From NCBI RefSeq assembly GCF_963082655.1, contig NC_081555.1, positions 178,281,853 through 178,345,852 on the forward strand: DNA of 64,000 bases, given 5' to 3'. This DNA is from Stomoxys calcitrans (taxonomy: Eukaryota > Arthropoda > Insecta > Diptera > Muscidae). The notes beneath the pieces are model-generated. The model saw nothing but the letters and a program-made list of their open reading frames with translations. It was not told the origin of the DNA and made no database searches. Positions 22,230 to 33,225 of this stretch are shown here, piece after piece. Position 1 is the first letter of the stretch. Each line of letters opens with the position of its first letter. Made by a program: the position numbers and the translations under genes.

Positions 22230-23185
22230 GACATCCCCTGCGTGTTGGCTGACAGAAAAAAACGGCTGAACCAATTAACTTGAAATTTTCACAGATTGTG
22301 TTGGTCTGGAAGGAAACATAGGCTATATAATCTTTTGATATCGGGAGGGGGCGGACCCTCCCCCTTACCCCAAAAGTACTACCCAAAAATAAAAGCGTAC
22401 CGATCGGAACCATATGGGATTCAAATGAAAGGTATTCGAGAGTAGAGTACGAATTTCATAATAAAAGTTGAGTCCAAGTACCTGGGGGGGCCGCCCCAGT
22501 CCCAAAACCCCTTAAAATAGGATTACTTGAAGATCATGACAATATTGGACTCAAATAAAAGGTATTCGGGAGTAGATTACGAATATGGTCAAGAAGAAGA
22601 AATAGGCTTTATAGTTTGTTGATTTCGAAAGGGGGCGGACCCTCCCCCTTTACCCAAAAACACCACCCAAAATCAAAAGTGAACCGATCGGGACTATATT
22701 GATATCATTTGACTATCATGACAATATGGGACTCAAATAAAAGGTATTCGGGAGTATATTACGAATATGGTCAGGAGGTAGGAATAGGCTTTATAAATTA
22801 TTGATAACGGAAGGGGCAGACCCTCCACCGTTACCCCAAAAATACAACCCAGAATCAAAAGTGGACAGATAAGGACAATATGGGTATCAAATGAAAAGTA
22901 TGCGGGAGTAGATAACGAATCTGGCATACAAATTCATGTCGAATTCATGTCCACAAAACGCCCAAAATGGCCCCCTAGCCAATCACGGATATATGGGACT
23001 CGGTTTGTTTGTTCCGTATAAACTGAAAAACGGCAGAACTGATTTTCTCGATATTTTCGCATATTGGGTAGGTTGGTCTGGAAGGAAACATAGGCCATAC
23101 AATTTTTCGGTATCGGAAGGGGGACGCACCCTCCTCCTTATGCCAAAAACACAACCCAAAATCAAAAGTGGATCGATCGGGTAAG
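22230..23185 (-). mobile_element. Family C repeat, minus orientation
   Basis: Contains the reversed C end (AAAAACGGCTGAACCAAT, then GAAATTTTCACAGA) and repeats GGAAGGAAACATAGGC, GGGGGCGGACCCTCCCCC and AAATGAAAGGTATTCG. Three related blocks (about 22290, 22600 and 22780) plus one near 23080 give an irregular tandem structure. No head with GGGCCC remains on the right side. Confidence 0.75.
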
Positions 23186-24354
23186 AGAAATGGCAAACTA
23201 TGTGCACCCTTAGTCTTCTGTTAGGGTTTACTCTACAATCTCAAAATGATCACTCGAACCTGCATGCAGCCTTCACATTCCCCTTTCCTGCCCACTGTGC
23301 ACAATGGATTCCCCAACGTCAACATCAATTGCTGCTCATCGATTTCTAATCAGCATCAGACGCGCACGCTACATAATGCGAGCTTTATTGAAATTGCGCA
23401 ATCAGGCGAAATGTAATCCCCCCCTTATCAATAGTCTTGTCCCTCTGTAACAATGCTCGCCCAGCTTAGTGCCCAACTCCAACGTTCGCATATGGCAGCA
23501 CCAAGCAAATCGTTGCTCTCATACCCCCATGCTGTTGGCAATGCCATCAGTAGCGAGCAGTAGCCATTTATCCATATTCGAAAGCATCCATGATTTGCTC
23601 ACTTTCCCCGGATTTCCATAAACTAAATTGAAAAGTTGTTTTCGCTATTTTCTCCTGCTGCTGCTGTCACACGGACAGCATGCCCGGATTGCAGGGCAGA
23701 GCAAAGGTGGAAATATTAAAAACAACAAAAATGAAAACATCTGTGGAATGAAACGGTAACCGAGTCGGTAATAGCAGTGTTATTTCATCAAGCCGACCAT
23801 GTCCTGGGTTGAATGGTGCCCGTTGATGATGGTCATGGGGTTCAAAATAAATGACTGTTCAGTTGTTCGTTTATCTACTGCAAAAAAGTGACACCATAAA
23901 ATATATGACGAATCGTCCAAATACATTCTCAGCTCGACGCTGGACGACGCTTGATGGAGGTTCGTTTTGTTTTGTCGGTGTTTGGTATCTTGGAACATTA
24001 TGTGGGTCAGCAATGAAGTGAGCGCCCAGCAAGCTGGTCCGCGTTTTATTTTTTCCTTGGGCAATGACAATATGTTTTAATTTAAAAACATGGTCTTTTG
24101 CCAACTGAAAGGAACATGTGTGTGTGTGGGTGTTCGTTTAAAGAGTGCTGGTGAGATAGGGATGTCACGGAGAGATGCATCTTCTTCATAAGCTTTAAAA
24201 AGAATGTCAATGAAATTCGGCTTTAGACAGAGTTTTGACCGAATTTTTTTTAAAGTTAAAATTTCACAGATTTTTTTCCTCAAAGTCAACATTTAATTTA
24301 TATTAAACTTTACCTAATGAAAAAATGTCTATGAAATTTTTGTTTGGGCTAGGT
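23186..24354. other. Unique non-coding block
   Basis: No recognised repeat or coding motif. TGCTGCTGC and short GT patches (24118-24130). Nothing supports an exon. Confidence 0.45.
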
Positions 24355-24892
24355 TTCTGTGGCATTATGCCTTCAGAGTTATGTAGACGTTTTCAGACAG
24401 GAACAGGAAAAGGAAGATGCAGTCTTGATCCTACCGTTGAACTATCCAGATCGCTTAAGAAAGCCCAACTACTGGCGAATGTTCCCACCCGTTTATTTGG
24501 AAAAATTCTCAAAGAAATGAGAATCGAAAGTGGAACTCTATCTGCCTTCCAGTTCCAATTCCTCGACGTCCTCACGGTCGTTGCTTGCAATCGTCAGCAT
24601 TTTTCCAAATCAGACAGACCTACCTATCATGATGTACACCATCACTGAGATGTCTCTTCTAGCCGGCGACATCAAAACGGTGGACGAAAGCCCTTAGGTG
24701 TAGCATTAAATTCAGTGCATCATCGGGTGACGATCTCAGTGCGCCTGTGATGCATCCTTTGGACCTGGCTGAGTATTGAACAGAAGGTGGACTTTTGAAG
24801 CGCTGTCCACCAGACCACAACACCATGTAGCATTATAGGTCTGACAACTGCATTATACACAGAGTGTAAGCCAAGCAGGTTAAATTCACAAT
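24355..24892 (-). pseudogene. LINE remnant (L2): RT C-terminus and 3' end, RNase H missing
   Basis: The minus strand near 24720-24890 encodes YNAVVRPIMLHGVVVWWTAL followed by QKS...LSQVQRM, the typical RT thumb end of RNase H-bearing LINEs. The stretch 24370-24690 is alignable with 36310-36590, the C-terminal and 3' region of L2 (shared GAACTATCCAGATCGCTT and CACTGAGATGTCTCTTCTAGCC-type words). The RNase H segment that should lie between them is absent, so there is an internal deletion. An H element abuts at 24893 within the RT reading. Confidence 0.7.
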
Positions 24893-26777
24893 TTTTTATA
24901 CCTATCACCGATGAAGGGGGGTATATTCATTTTGTGATTTCGTTTGGAACACATCGAAATATTCATTTCCAAACCTATAAAGTATATATATTCTTGATCA
25001 GCGTAAAAATTTAAGACGATCTAGCCATGTCTGCCCGTCTGTCTGTTGAAATCATGCTACAGTCTTTAAAAATAGAGATATTGAAGTGAAACTTTGCACA
25101 GATTCTTTTTTGTCCATAAGCAGGTTAAGTTCGTAGATGGGCTACATCGGACTATATCTTTTTATAGCCCCCATATAAACCGATCCTCGGATATAGGGTC
25201 TAAGGCCAATAAAAGCCACATTTATTATTCGATTTTGCTGAAATTTGGGAGAGTGAGTTGTGTGAGGCCCTTCGACATCCCTCTCGAATTTGGTTCAGAT
25301 CGGTGGAGATTTGGATATAGTTGCCATATAGACCGATCCTCCGATTAAGGGCCTTAGGCCCATAAAAGCCACATTTATTATCCGATTTTGCTGAAACTTG
25401 GGACAGTGAATTGGGTTAGGCTCTTCGACATCCTTTGGCAATTTGGGACAGTGAGTTAAGTAAGGCCCCTTGTCATACTTCCGCATTATGGCACAGATCG
25501 GTCTAGATTTGGATAGAGCTGCGATATAGACCGATCTTTCGATTTAAGGTTTGGGTCCATAAGAGGCGCATTTATTGTCCGATTTCGGCGAAATTTGGGA
25601 CGGTAAGTTATGTTAGGCCTTTACCCACCCTTTTTCAATTTGGAACAGATCGGTCCAGATTTGGATATAGCTGCCATATAGACTTATCTCTCGATTTATG
25701 ATTTTGGGACTATAAAGACGCTTGTATTGTTCGATGTCACCGAAATTTGGGACAGTGAGTTGTGCAGGGCCATCGGTCCAGGTTTGGATATAGCTGTGAT
25801 ATAGACCGATCTCTCGATTTAAGGTTTTGGGCCCATAAAAGCCACATTTATTATCTGATTTTGCTGAAATTTGGGACAGTGAGTTGTGTTAGGCGCTTTG
25901 ATATCCTTCTTCAATTTGGTTCAGATCAGTCCAGATTTGGATATAGCTGCCATATAGACCGATCTCTCGGTTTTAAGTTTTGGGGCCATAAAAGGCGCAT
26001 TTATTGTCCGATTTTGCCAAAATGTGGTTGGTAAGTTGTGTTAGGCCCTACGACATCCTTCCTCAATTTAGCTCAGATTGGTCCAGATTTCGATATAGCT
26101 GCCATATAGACCGATCCGCCAATTTAGGGTCTAATGCCAATAAAAGCCACATTTATTATCCGATTTTGCTGAAATTTGGAACAGAGAGTTATGTTAGGCC
26201 ACTCGACATCCTTCCTTAATTTGGTTCTGATCAGTCCAGATTTGGATATAGCTGCCATATAGACCGATCTCTAGATTTAAGGTTTTGGTTTAATAAAAGG
26301 CGCATTGATTGTCCGATGTCGCCAAAATTTCGGACAGTGAGTTGTGTTGGGCCCTTCGACGTTCTTTTTCAATTTGGCTTAGATCGGTCCAGATTTGGAT
26401 ATAGCTGTCATATAGACCGATATCTCGATTTAAGGTTTTGGGAGCCAAAAAAGGCGCATTTATAATCCGATTTCACTGAAATTTGACACAGTGACTTATG
26501 TTAGGCTTTTCGACTTCCGTGTCGTATATGGTTCAGATCGGTTTATTTTTAGATATAGTTCTTCTTTTTAGTATCCATATTTTGTTAAACACAATTGAAC
26601 AATGACTTGTATTTATTAGTATTTGGTCCAAATCGGAACATATTTCGATATGACTGCTATGGGACATAAGGTATGCAATTTTCACCGAATTTTGATGAAA
26701 GGTGGTTTATATATATAACCGAGGTGATGGGTATCCAAAGTTCGGGCCGGCCGAACATAACGCCTTTTTACTTGTTT
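24893..26777 (-). mobile_element. Family H element, nearly full length, type-B array
   Basis: The plus strand begins with the reversed tail (TTTTTTATACCTATCACCGA, TATATATTCTTGATCAGCG, CCCGTCTGTCTGTTGAAAT) and ends with the head (AAGTTCGGGCCGGCCGAAC near 26739, TTTTTACTTGT). ACCGATC landmarks are spaced 153, 198, 151, 123, 154, 152, 153 and 153 bp; the irregular steps are a partial unit duplication near 25440 and a deletion near 25770. Periodic ORFs inside are artefacts. Confidence 0.9.
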
Positions 26778-26924
26778 TTATATTTACTTTTCAGTAACTT
26801 TTCAATAATCAAAAGCCCTTTTAGTTGTTCAATATGTACTTTCAAGGTGTTCATGCATACCAAATTTCAGAGCTCTAGCTCAATCTGTAAAGAAAGTACC
26901 AAATGGTACCAATTACAGCACTAT

Positions 26925-27231
26925 GCAATTTTGCCTATGAACATTCCATTAAGGAACTGGTGCAAACTTCTCACAAATCAATGAGTGCTGTCCGATTCAA
27001 TTTAAAGCTCAATGATTAGGGACCTCCTTTTTATAACCGAGTCCTAACGGGGTGCCGCAGAGCGACACCTCTTTGGGTAGAAGCTTTTACATGGCAAAGT
27101 ATCTCACAAATCTCGCCAGCATTGGTAGGGAATATTCACCGCTGACAATTTTTCTGATGTTCCTGCCAGGATTCGAACCCAGCCTTCAGCGTCAGAGGCG
27201 GATGTGCTAATACCTCTGCGCTGCGAAAACC
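26925..27231 (-). mobile_element. tRNA-derived SINE, near full length
   Basis: On the minus strand the 5' part carries an A-box-like GCAGCGCAGAGGTATTAGC (27225-27207) and a B box GGTTCGAATCC (27179-27169). The RNA polymerase III internal promoter spacing fits a tRNA-derived head. A tRNA-unrelated body follows (GACTCGGTTATAAAAAGGAG), with a 3' end GGCAAAATTGC. CAGCACTAT (26916-26924) and CAGTACTAT (27232-27240) form a probable 9-bp target-site duplication with one mismatch. Confidence 0.85.
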
Positions 27232-27857
27232 CAGTACTATAGGTACGTTTTCTCAACTTCTGGTACGTTTTTTTTTGTGACGAATCTTATTTTTGTATCT
27301 TAACATCCCAAATCGATCAGTTTTCCCAAATCGTTTAATTTTAGTTGTAGCCATTCTTTGTAGTTGAGTCTAATCTATTCTGCACTTTTTGGTACCTAAA
27401 TGTACGAGAGTTGAAAAAATCATTCAGTCACACGTCGTATACGTACTTTCTAGTTGTACATGCTAAATTTCAGAGTTCTGGCTCAATCCGTGAAGAAAGT
27501 ACCAAATGGTACATATTTCGGTGCTAAACGTACGTTTTTTTACAGTTTCGTGAACTGTTTATCAAACATTATTTTTTCCACCCCTTTTTATGCTACATCA
27601 TCATTTAAGCCAAATTTCGAAGTTAAAGCTCTACCATTTGCCTTGGTACTTTTTAGTACCTAAACGTTCAAAAAGTTCAAAAGCTCTATTTTACTCAACC
27701 AATTTAGGTTGCCATGGTGTACCAAAGTGCAAAAATAATCGTACTATTTCTCCCCATTTTGGTACTATGTTGGGAAATTATCGAAAATTTGCGCCCAACT
27801 CCCTACTTGGAGTCCCTTTACGTTCGTGCTGACCGAATGATGAGCAATTTCGTACTA

Positions 27858-28094
27858 TTGGGTTGCCCAAAAAGTAATTGCGAATTTTTTAAAAGAAAGT
27901 AAATCCATTTTTAATAAAATTTAGAATGAACTTTAATCAAATATACTTTCTTTACACTTTTTTTCTAAAGCAAGCTAAAGTTAACAGCTGATAACTGACA
28001 GAAGAAAGAATGCAATTACAGAGTCACAAGCTGTGAAAAAATTTGTCAACGCCGACTATATGAAAAATCCGCAATTACTTTTTGGGCAACCCAA
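27858..28094. mobile_element. Mariner-type MITE, 237 bp, with TA duplication
   Basis: Terminal inverted repeats start TTGGGTTGCCCAAAAAGTAA and extend 32 bp with one mismatch (GCGAATTTTT versus GCGGATTTTT). It is flanked by TA at 27856-27857 and 28095-28096. No transposase is encoded. This TIR type is widespread among mariner-derived MITEs of flies (recalled). A 53-bp piece identical to its right end is at 63471-63523. Confidence 0.92.
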
Positions 28095-28140
28095 TATATG
28101 CTATTTTTTTAGTACCTCAACCTACGAATACTACAAAACC

Positions 28141-30059
28141 CCGTCTTATCTCGTGCTTTCGACTCAAGCCCAACATTCTTGGAAAATTTTCATGATTCTA
28201 GCTATAGTCCTTTGGGGCTAGACAATGATCAGCCATCAGTCAATGACTCGTCTCTTTTCTATATATGGTGGAGAAGAGATGTACATCCCCATTATAAATT
28301 CCAAATGAGATTAATTTCTTCCCAATGCTGCATTGTCTCTTTAAATCCCTTTTCTCTTTGGTTTCAAATAATTATTCATATTTAAGAAAATATTAGCAAA
28401 CGCAGCAATCCCTAAGCCAAAGGATTAAAGCTGTTTGTTTCTTAACGGGCGTTATTGTGCCCTCTGCCACTGCTGCTTTTGTAATTGCTGCTCATAATGC
28501 TGTCATCCAGTCTTCGTCGTCAGTGAGTCACTGCTTCAGTAAGTCATTTAGTCACCAGGTGTCAGCGAGCATTTAATCCCAACCGCAGCATTAGACTAAG
28601 CTTCATTTTGCGACAACATAAGTTTTAGCATTCGTCCCTTCGTATTTTGGCAAACACTACCAATACCAACGACTATGCCATATATCCTCCAACCTCCATT
28701 TGTGTATTCAGACAACGCGAACATGCTGAGGGATAATGTATGCGAAGATATCATGACTGGGTTTCCACCCATCAAGTTCCCTTATTTGCCTTCTCATGCA
28801 ATCATTGTCACTTGTTCTCGTCTTTTCCATGCCGCTGGATGCTTTTGTTATTTTTGTCAACTTATTGGTCCTGGTTCATCCTGGCCTTGATTGTCTTAGT
28901 CATTTGATATGGTTGGCTGTAGGGGTGAGGGAGACAGTTTTATCGGGTTTCATCAGACTGCTAAACTCTAAGCCAAATCAGCAACGACCTGGGCTTGAGT
29001 TAAGCTGATGCTGGTGGCATTGTTTGTTTATTCGCTTTGTTGCCTTTGTTGTTGAGTGTGTTAGCGTTTTGTTGTTTGTCTTTCCATCATAATTTTACAA
29101 ATATAATTTACATACTCACCTAAATTGTCCTTTATTTATGGAATTCCAAAGGATATGTGTGGTTGCTTCATAATATATTATACCGAGGATCAGGCAAAGA
29201 CACCGCAGACAAGGACATAGGCACACAAGCATCCATAAATCCCACCAAAATCATTCATCTTTGCCACTTTCTCATTAGCATTCACAATTCACACTGCCAC
29301 TAAGCAAAAAAAACCTCCATGCAAGCCCAAACCCCGTCTACCTACACAACACTATTCATTCATTTCCACATCAATAGTGGCATTTTGAGTTGAAAGAAAT
29401 TTCTTGTTTGCTGTTTTTTTTTTTTATCCATAACTTTCTCCAGTTGCCAGTGTTTTGAGGTTGTGCACTCTGACCCACCCTGGCCGCCACAAAACAGCAA
29501 ATACCTCTAAAGAATCCTTTGTAAACATCATGGATATCAAAGATAGGCCATTTTATCCTCTCCACCGCTGCGAGAGACAGAGAGACACACAGTTCACGGA
29601 GTTCATTTGAAAAATTTTCTTTTTTGCTGCAATCCAATTTTTGTTTCGGATGATTTGACCCACACATTTGACCCCGGAGTCAACTGGACATTAAAAAGGG
29701 GTATTTTCTTTGCCTTGGCCGTGAGTAATTGAGGATGCTGAATAAATTATGCCTGGCTATTTAATAGACAAAGAAATATTTTATCAATAAAACAAAAGCA
29801 AACTTCAAAACTCTTTGGGGCATTCGTAATGGCCAGATTTCTATTACAAGATTAAACTTAAACAATTTGGCTCATGGCTGATAGAAAGTTAGGCAGTCTC
29901 CATGTGAGCTAGAGTCAAGTAGGTAGTGTAGAAAGAGATAGGAGATTTTAAAGTTGAAAGAAAACTTTTTTTGAATAGTTCGGCTGCGTTTTTATTTGGC
30001 AGAAAATGATATATTTAACAGTTGTAGATTTGTCTAAAGTGATGTAGTGTTGCACGTTT
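28141..30059. other. Unique non-coding block
   Basis: No repeat family or coding motif recognised. TTG/CTG-rich patches at 28450-28500 and 29030-29070, and poly-T at 29417-29426. Confidence 0.45.
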
Positions 30060-30391
30060 CGCTAAGGACACTCCAGAGGCTAAAGAAGTAAAATCGGAAG
30101 AACTTTTTATGGGAAGCTATATAAGGTTATCGACGGAGTCGGACCATTCTTGGCAAATATATTGGAGTTCAAAGAAGAAGTTATCTCACTAAATTTCAGC
30201 TAAATTGTACAAAAATTGTGTCTCAAGACGTAAAATTGTATCTCAAGAAGTGAACTTGCGTTTCAAGAAGTAACATCTGAAGGTGATCGGTTTATATGGG
30301 AGATATATATGGCAAAGGATCGATTTGTTTGTTGGAAGAGGCTCAATGGAGGCTCCAGAATTATCATCGGGAGATCTGTTTTATAAACTGA
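30060..30391 (+). mobile_element. Family H fragment (type A, body only)
   Basis: Contains AGTAAAATCGGAAGAACTTT, TATATGGGAG, GGAGTTCAAAGAAG-type phrases and AAATTTCAGCTAAAT. Head and tail are absent. Family C begins at its right edge. Confidence 0.65.
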
Positions 30392-30461
30392 CTAGCCGAA
30401 CCGGGCCCTCTCCGCTGCGCCTTATTTGACACTTCGCCCTGAATGCGGATATCGAATTCGT

Positions 30462-32025
30462 GCCATTGTATCCTATGACGCTGAACACGTTCGAATCCTG
30501 GCGAGAAAATCGAACAAAGCGGTGTTTATCCCCTCTTAATGTTGGTAAAATGCCATGCTTACTTTATATGTGTTCCACTACCCGAACGTTGAATAGCGTT
30601 CCAAGCGCCTCGCTCTTCTGCGCTCACTCTAAAATCTCTGACACCAAGTTTCGAGTTGTCTCCCACAACATCCCGGTTTGCGTGTACCACCGTGTTTGCC
30701 TTCAAAAGACTTCTTTGCTGGAGCTTCTTCATCCATTCTGACAACATGACCTAGCCAAAGCATCCGTTGTATTTTGATGCGTGGTTCATACGTCGCCTAT
30801 ATTTTCCATTAACGCAAACTGGTCCATATATTTTACGAAGAATCTTTCTCTCAAATACTCCAAGCACTGCCTCATCTGCTTTCACAAGTACCCATGCCTC
30901 AAAACCGTATAACAACATGGGTAGTATCAGTGTCTTGTATAGTGAAGTCTTCGTCCTTCGAGAGGTGGCCTTGTTTCTAAACTGCTTACTTAGTCCAAGG
31001 TAGCATCTGTTTGCCAGTATTATTCTTCGCTTAATCTCAAAACTGGTGTCATTCGTTTCGGTTACGGCGGTGCCGAGGAAGATAAAGTTACTGATTGTCT
31101 AAAAGTTGTGCTTCCCAACGTTCTCCATTTTCTTTACCTGCTTGGATGTGCAAGGCTTTTTGGGAGTTGAAACCATCCATTTCGTCTTTTCTCCATTTAC
31201 TGACAAACCCATTTTCACTGACTCTCTTTCGATTCTTTCAAAGGCTGCAGTTACTACTTCCGGTGATGGACTTAAGATATCGATGACGTCGGCATAGGCG
31301 AGTAGCATGTGTTCTCGTGTGATTAGGTTTTAATCTTTCACACAGTACGCTCGAGAGTATCTTGTATGCGATGGGGAGGAGACTTATTTCTCAGTAGTTG
31401 GCACATTCCGTCTTGTCTCCTTTCTTGTGTACGGGACATAGTATGCTGAGGTTCCAATCATCGGCTATGCGTTCATCTAGCCAGATTGCGCAGATAAGTT
31501 GATGCATACGCCTTAGCTGCGTGTCTCCTCCGGTCTTAAATAGTTCAGCGGGTAACCCGTAGGCTTCTGCTGCCTTGTTGTTCTTTAGTCGGTTCACTGC
31601 TATTTGGACCTCATTCTGACTAGGAGGTAAACATTCTATACCATCATCAGGGATTGGTTCTGCGGTATCCTCTTCGCCACCAACGTCGGACACTAGCACT
31701 TGGGTAAAATGTTCTTTTCATATCCCCATCATGTTATCTGTGTCAGTTAGCAGATTTCCTTCTTTGTCTCTGAAGGAGGATGAGCCTGCACCAAAGCCAT
31801 CGGTTTGATGTTTAATTCTTTGTTAGAATTCCGGACTTCATTCTGACTCCTGTACGTCTCTATTCGCTCACACTCACGTCTTTCGAGTTCCTTTTTCTTT
31901 CTGCGGAATAGACGTTTCTCCTCTTTGCTTTCCCCCGATACCTCTCCACCATCTGCCAGGCATGGTCATTTATAAATTTTTTCCCAAAGAGGTGTCGCAC
32001 GGCGGGACGCCGTTCGGACTCGACT
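30462..32025 (+). mobile_element. tRNA-derived SINE, split by a LINE insertion
   Basis: Left part 30462-30558 has GACGCTGAACACGTTCGAATC (a B-box relic) and TTAATGTTGG. Right part 31954-32025 has CATGGTCATTTATAAATT and AAAGAGGTGTCGCACGGCG. In the uninterrupted SINE at 54945 these two parts are joined directly. TGCCATGC at 30551-30558 and TGCCAGGC at 31954-31961 are the probable duplicated target. Confidence 0.8.
30559..31953 (-). pseudogene. RTE-like LINE ORF2, 5' truncated, internal deletion (copy a)
   Basis: Minus-strand reading from the right: RT start LPPSQNEVQIAVNRLKNNKA and LFKTGGDTQLRRMHQLICAI, then WNLSILCPVHKKGDKTECAN; a deletion; LLAYADVIDIL (the YADD box reads YADV); SKMGL-type KMGLSVNGEKTKWMV; and the C-terminal piece VRDFRVSAEERGAWNAI. 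About 400 bp of the palm present in copy c (60064-60462) is missing at 31329-31330, with TTAG microhomology. The 3' end (TTACTTTAT on the plus strand) matches copy c. It is flanked by a probable 8-bp target duplication in a SINE. Clade assignment (RTE-like) is from remembered motifs. Confidence 0.85.
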
Positions 32026-33150
32026 GGGTACTTGATCCCAAATTTTAATACCATATTCGTGTTCTGGTCTCCAATACTTTTCATTTGATACCCTTATTTT
32101 GCCCATCGGACCACTTTCGGATATGGGTGGCGTATTCTAAAAATTATATAGCCTATGTTTTCTTCCAATCGGTTCAGCCAAGTAACACATACTCATAATG
32201 GGTCTAATGGCATTTTTGAGGGGTGGCGTGACCCCCTATACTTCGATCTGATCTGAATACCTTTTATTTGAGCCCCATATTGATATGAACTTCCAGTATG
32301 TCTGTTTGTGGCAGTTTTGGGGTTGGGCGTCCCAATGGATACTTAAACTCAAATCAAATCATATTCGTGTTCTACTCTCCAATACCTTTCATTTGATACC
32401 TATATTGTCCAGATCGGTCCACTTTTGATTTTGGGTTGTGTTTTTGCCATAAGCGGGAGGGTCCGTCCCCCTTTCTATGACGAAAAATTCAGACCAACCT
32501 ACACAATATGCAAAAATTTCGAGAAAATTTGTTCTGCCGTTTTTCAGTCTATACAGAACAAACAAACCGAGTCCCATATATCCGTGATTGGCTAATGTGC
32601 CCATTTCAGGTATTTTTATGGGAGTGGGGTGACCCCTTATACTTCGACATGAATTTGTATGCCAGATTCGTTATCTACTCTCGCATACTTTTCATTTGAT
32701 ACCCATATTGTCCTTATCAGTCCACTTTTGATTTTTTGGATGGTGTTTTTGGGGTAACGGTGGAGGTTCCGCCCCCTTCCGTTACCAATAAATTATAAAG
32801 CCTGACCATATATGTAATCTACTCCCGAATACCTTTCCTTTGAGTCCCATTTTGTCAAATAAACCTATTTTAAGAGGTTTTAGTGCTGGGCGGGCCACAG
32901 TTACTTGGATCTTACTTTTATTATGAAATTCGTATTCTACTCTTGAATACCTTTCATTTGAATCCCATATTGTCCCGATTGGTCCACTTTTATTTTTGGG
33001 TAATATTTTTGGGGTAAAGGGAAGGGTCCGCCCCCCTCCCGATATCTACAAATTCTATAGCCTATGTTTCGTTTTAGAGCAACCTACACAAACTGTGAAA
33101 ATTTCATGGTAATCGGTTCAGCCGTTTTTGAGTCTATACCGAACAAGTAT

Positions 33151-33225
33151 TGTCCAAATCAGGCTATAATCTGATGGTGGTGTGTTCCCAAGATTCGGCC
33201 CGACTGAACTTGGCACGTTTTTCTT
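33151..33225 (-). mobile_element. Family H head fragment
   Basis: AAGATTCGGCCCGACTGAACTTGG (33189-33212) is a degraded head palindrome in reverse orientation, followed by TTTTTCTT. The preceding words TATTGTCCAAATCAGGCTATA and GATGGTGGTG fit the adjacent H part. Confidence 0.6.

Larger units (their letters stand above)
26778..28140. repeat. Repeat D: units with GTACC...GGTAC words
   Basis: GTACCAAATGGTAC occurs at about 26897 and 27502 in the same context (AAATTTCAGAG-TCT-GCTCAATC-GT-AAGAAA before it). GGTACCTAAA and AGTACCTAAACGT phrases recur to about 28130. A SINE (26925-27231) and a mariner MITE (27858-28094) interrupt it. The class is unknown. Not seen elsewhere in the window. Confidence 0.55.
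30392..33150 (+). mobile_element. Family C repeat containing a SINE that contains a LINE
   Basis: The C head lies at 30392-30461 (ACTAGCCGAACCGGGCCC, CTCCGCTGCGCC, GCGGATATCGAATTCGTGCC). SINE sequence follows to 30558, then a minus-strand RTE-like LINE (30559-31953), the rest of the SINE (to about 32025), and the C body 32026-33150. The body has repeated ATACCTTTCATTTGA, GGTCCACTTTTGAT and GGAGGGTCCGTCCCCC, ending AAATTTCATGGTAATCGGTT then CAGCCGTTTTTGAGTCTATA. C sequence on both sides makes it the outer host. Confidence 0.75.

Noticed and set aside
27160..27230. A and B boxes as a functional tRNA gene
   Set aside because: The tRNA-like region continues into a SINE body with a target-site duplication, and no cloverleaf acceptor stem closes it.
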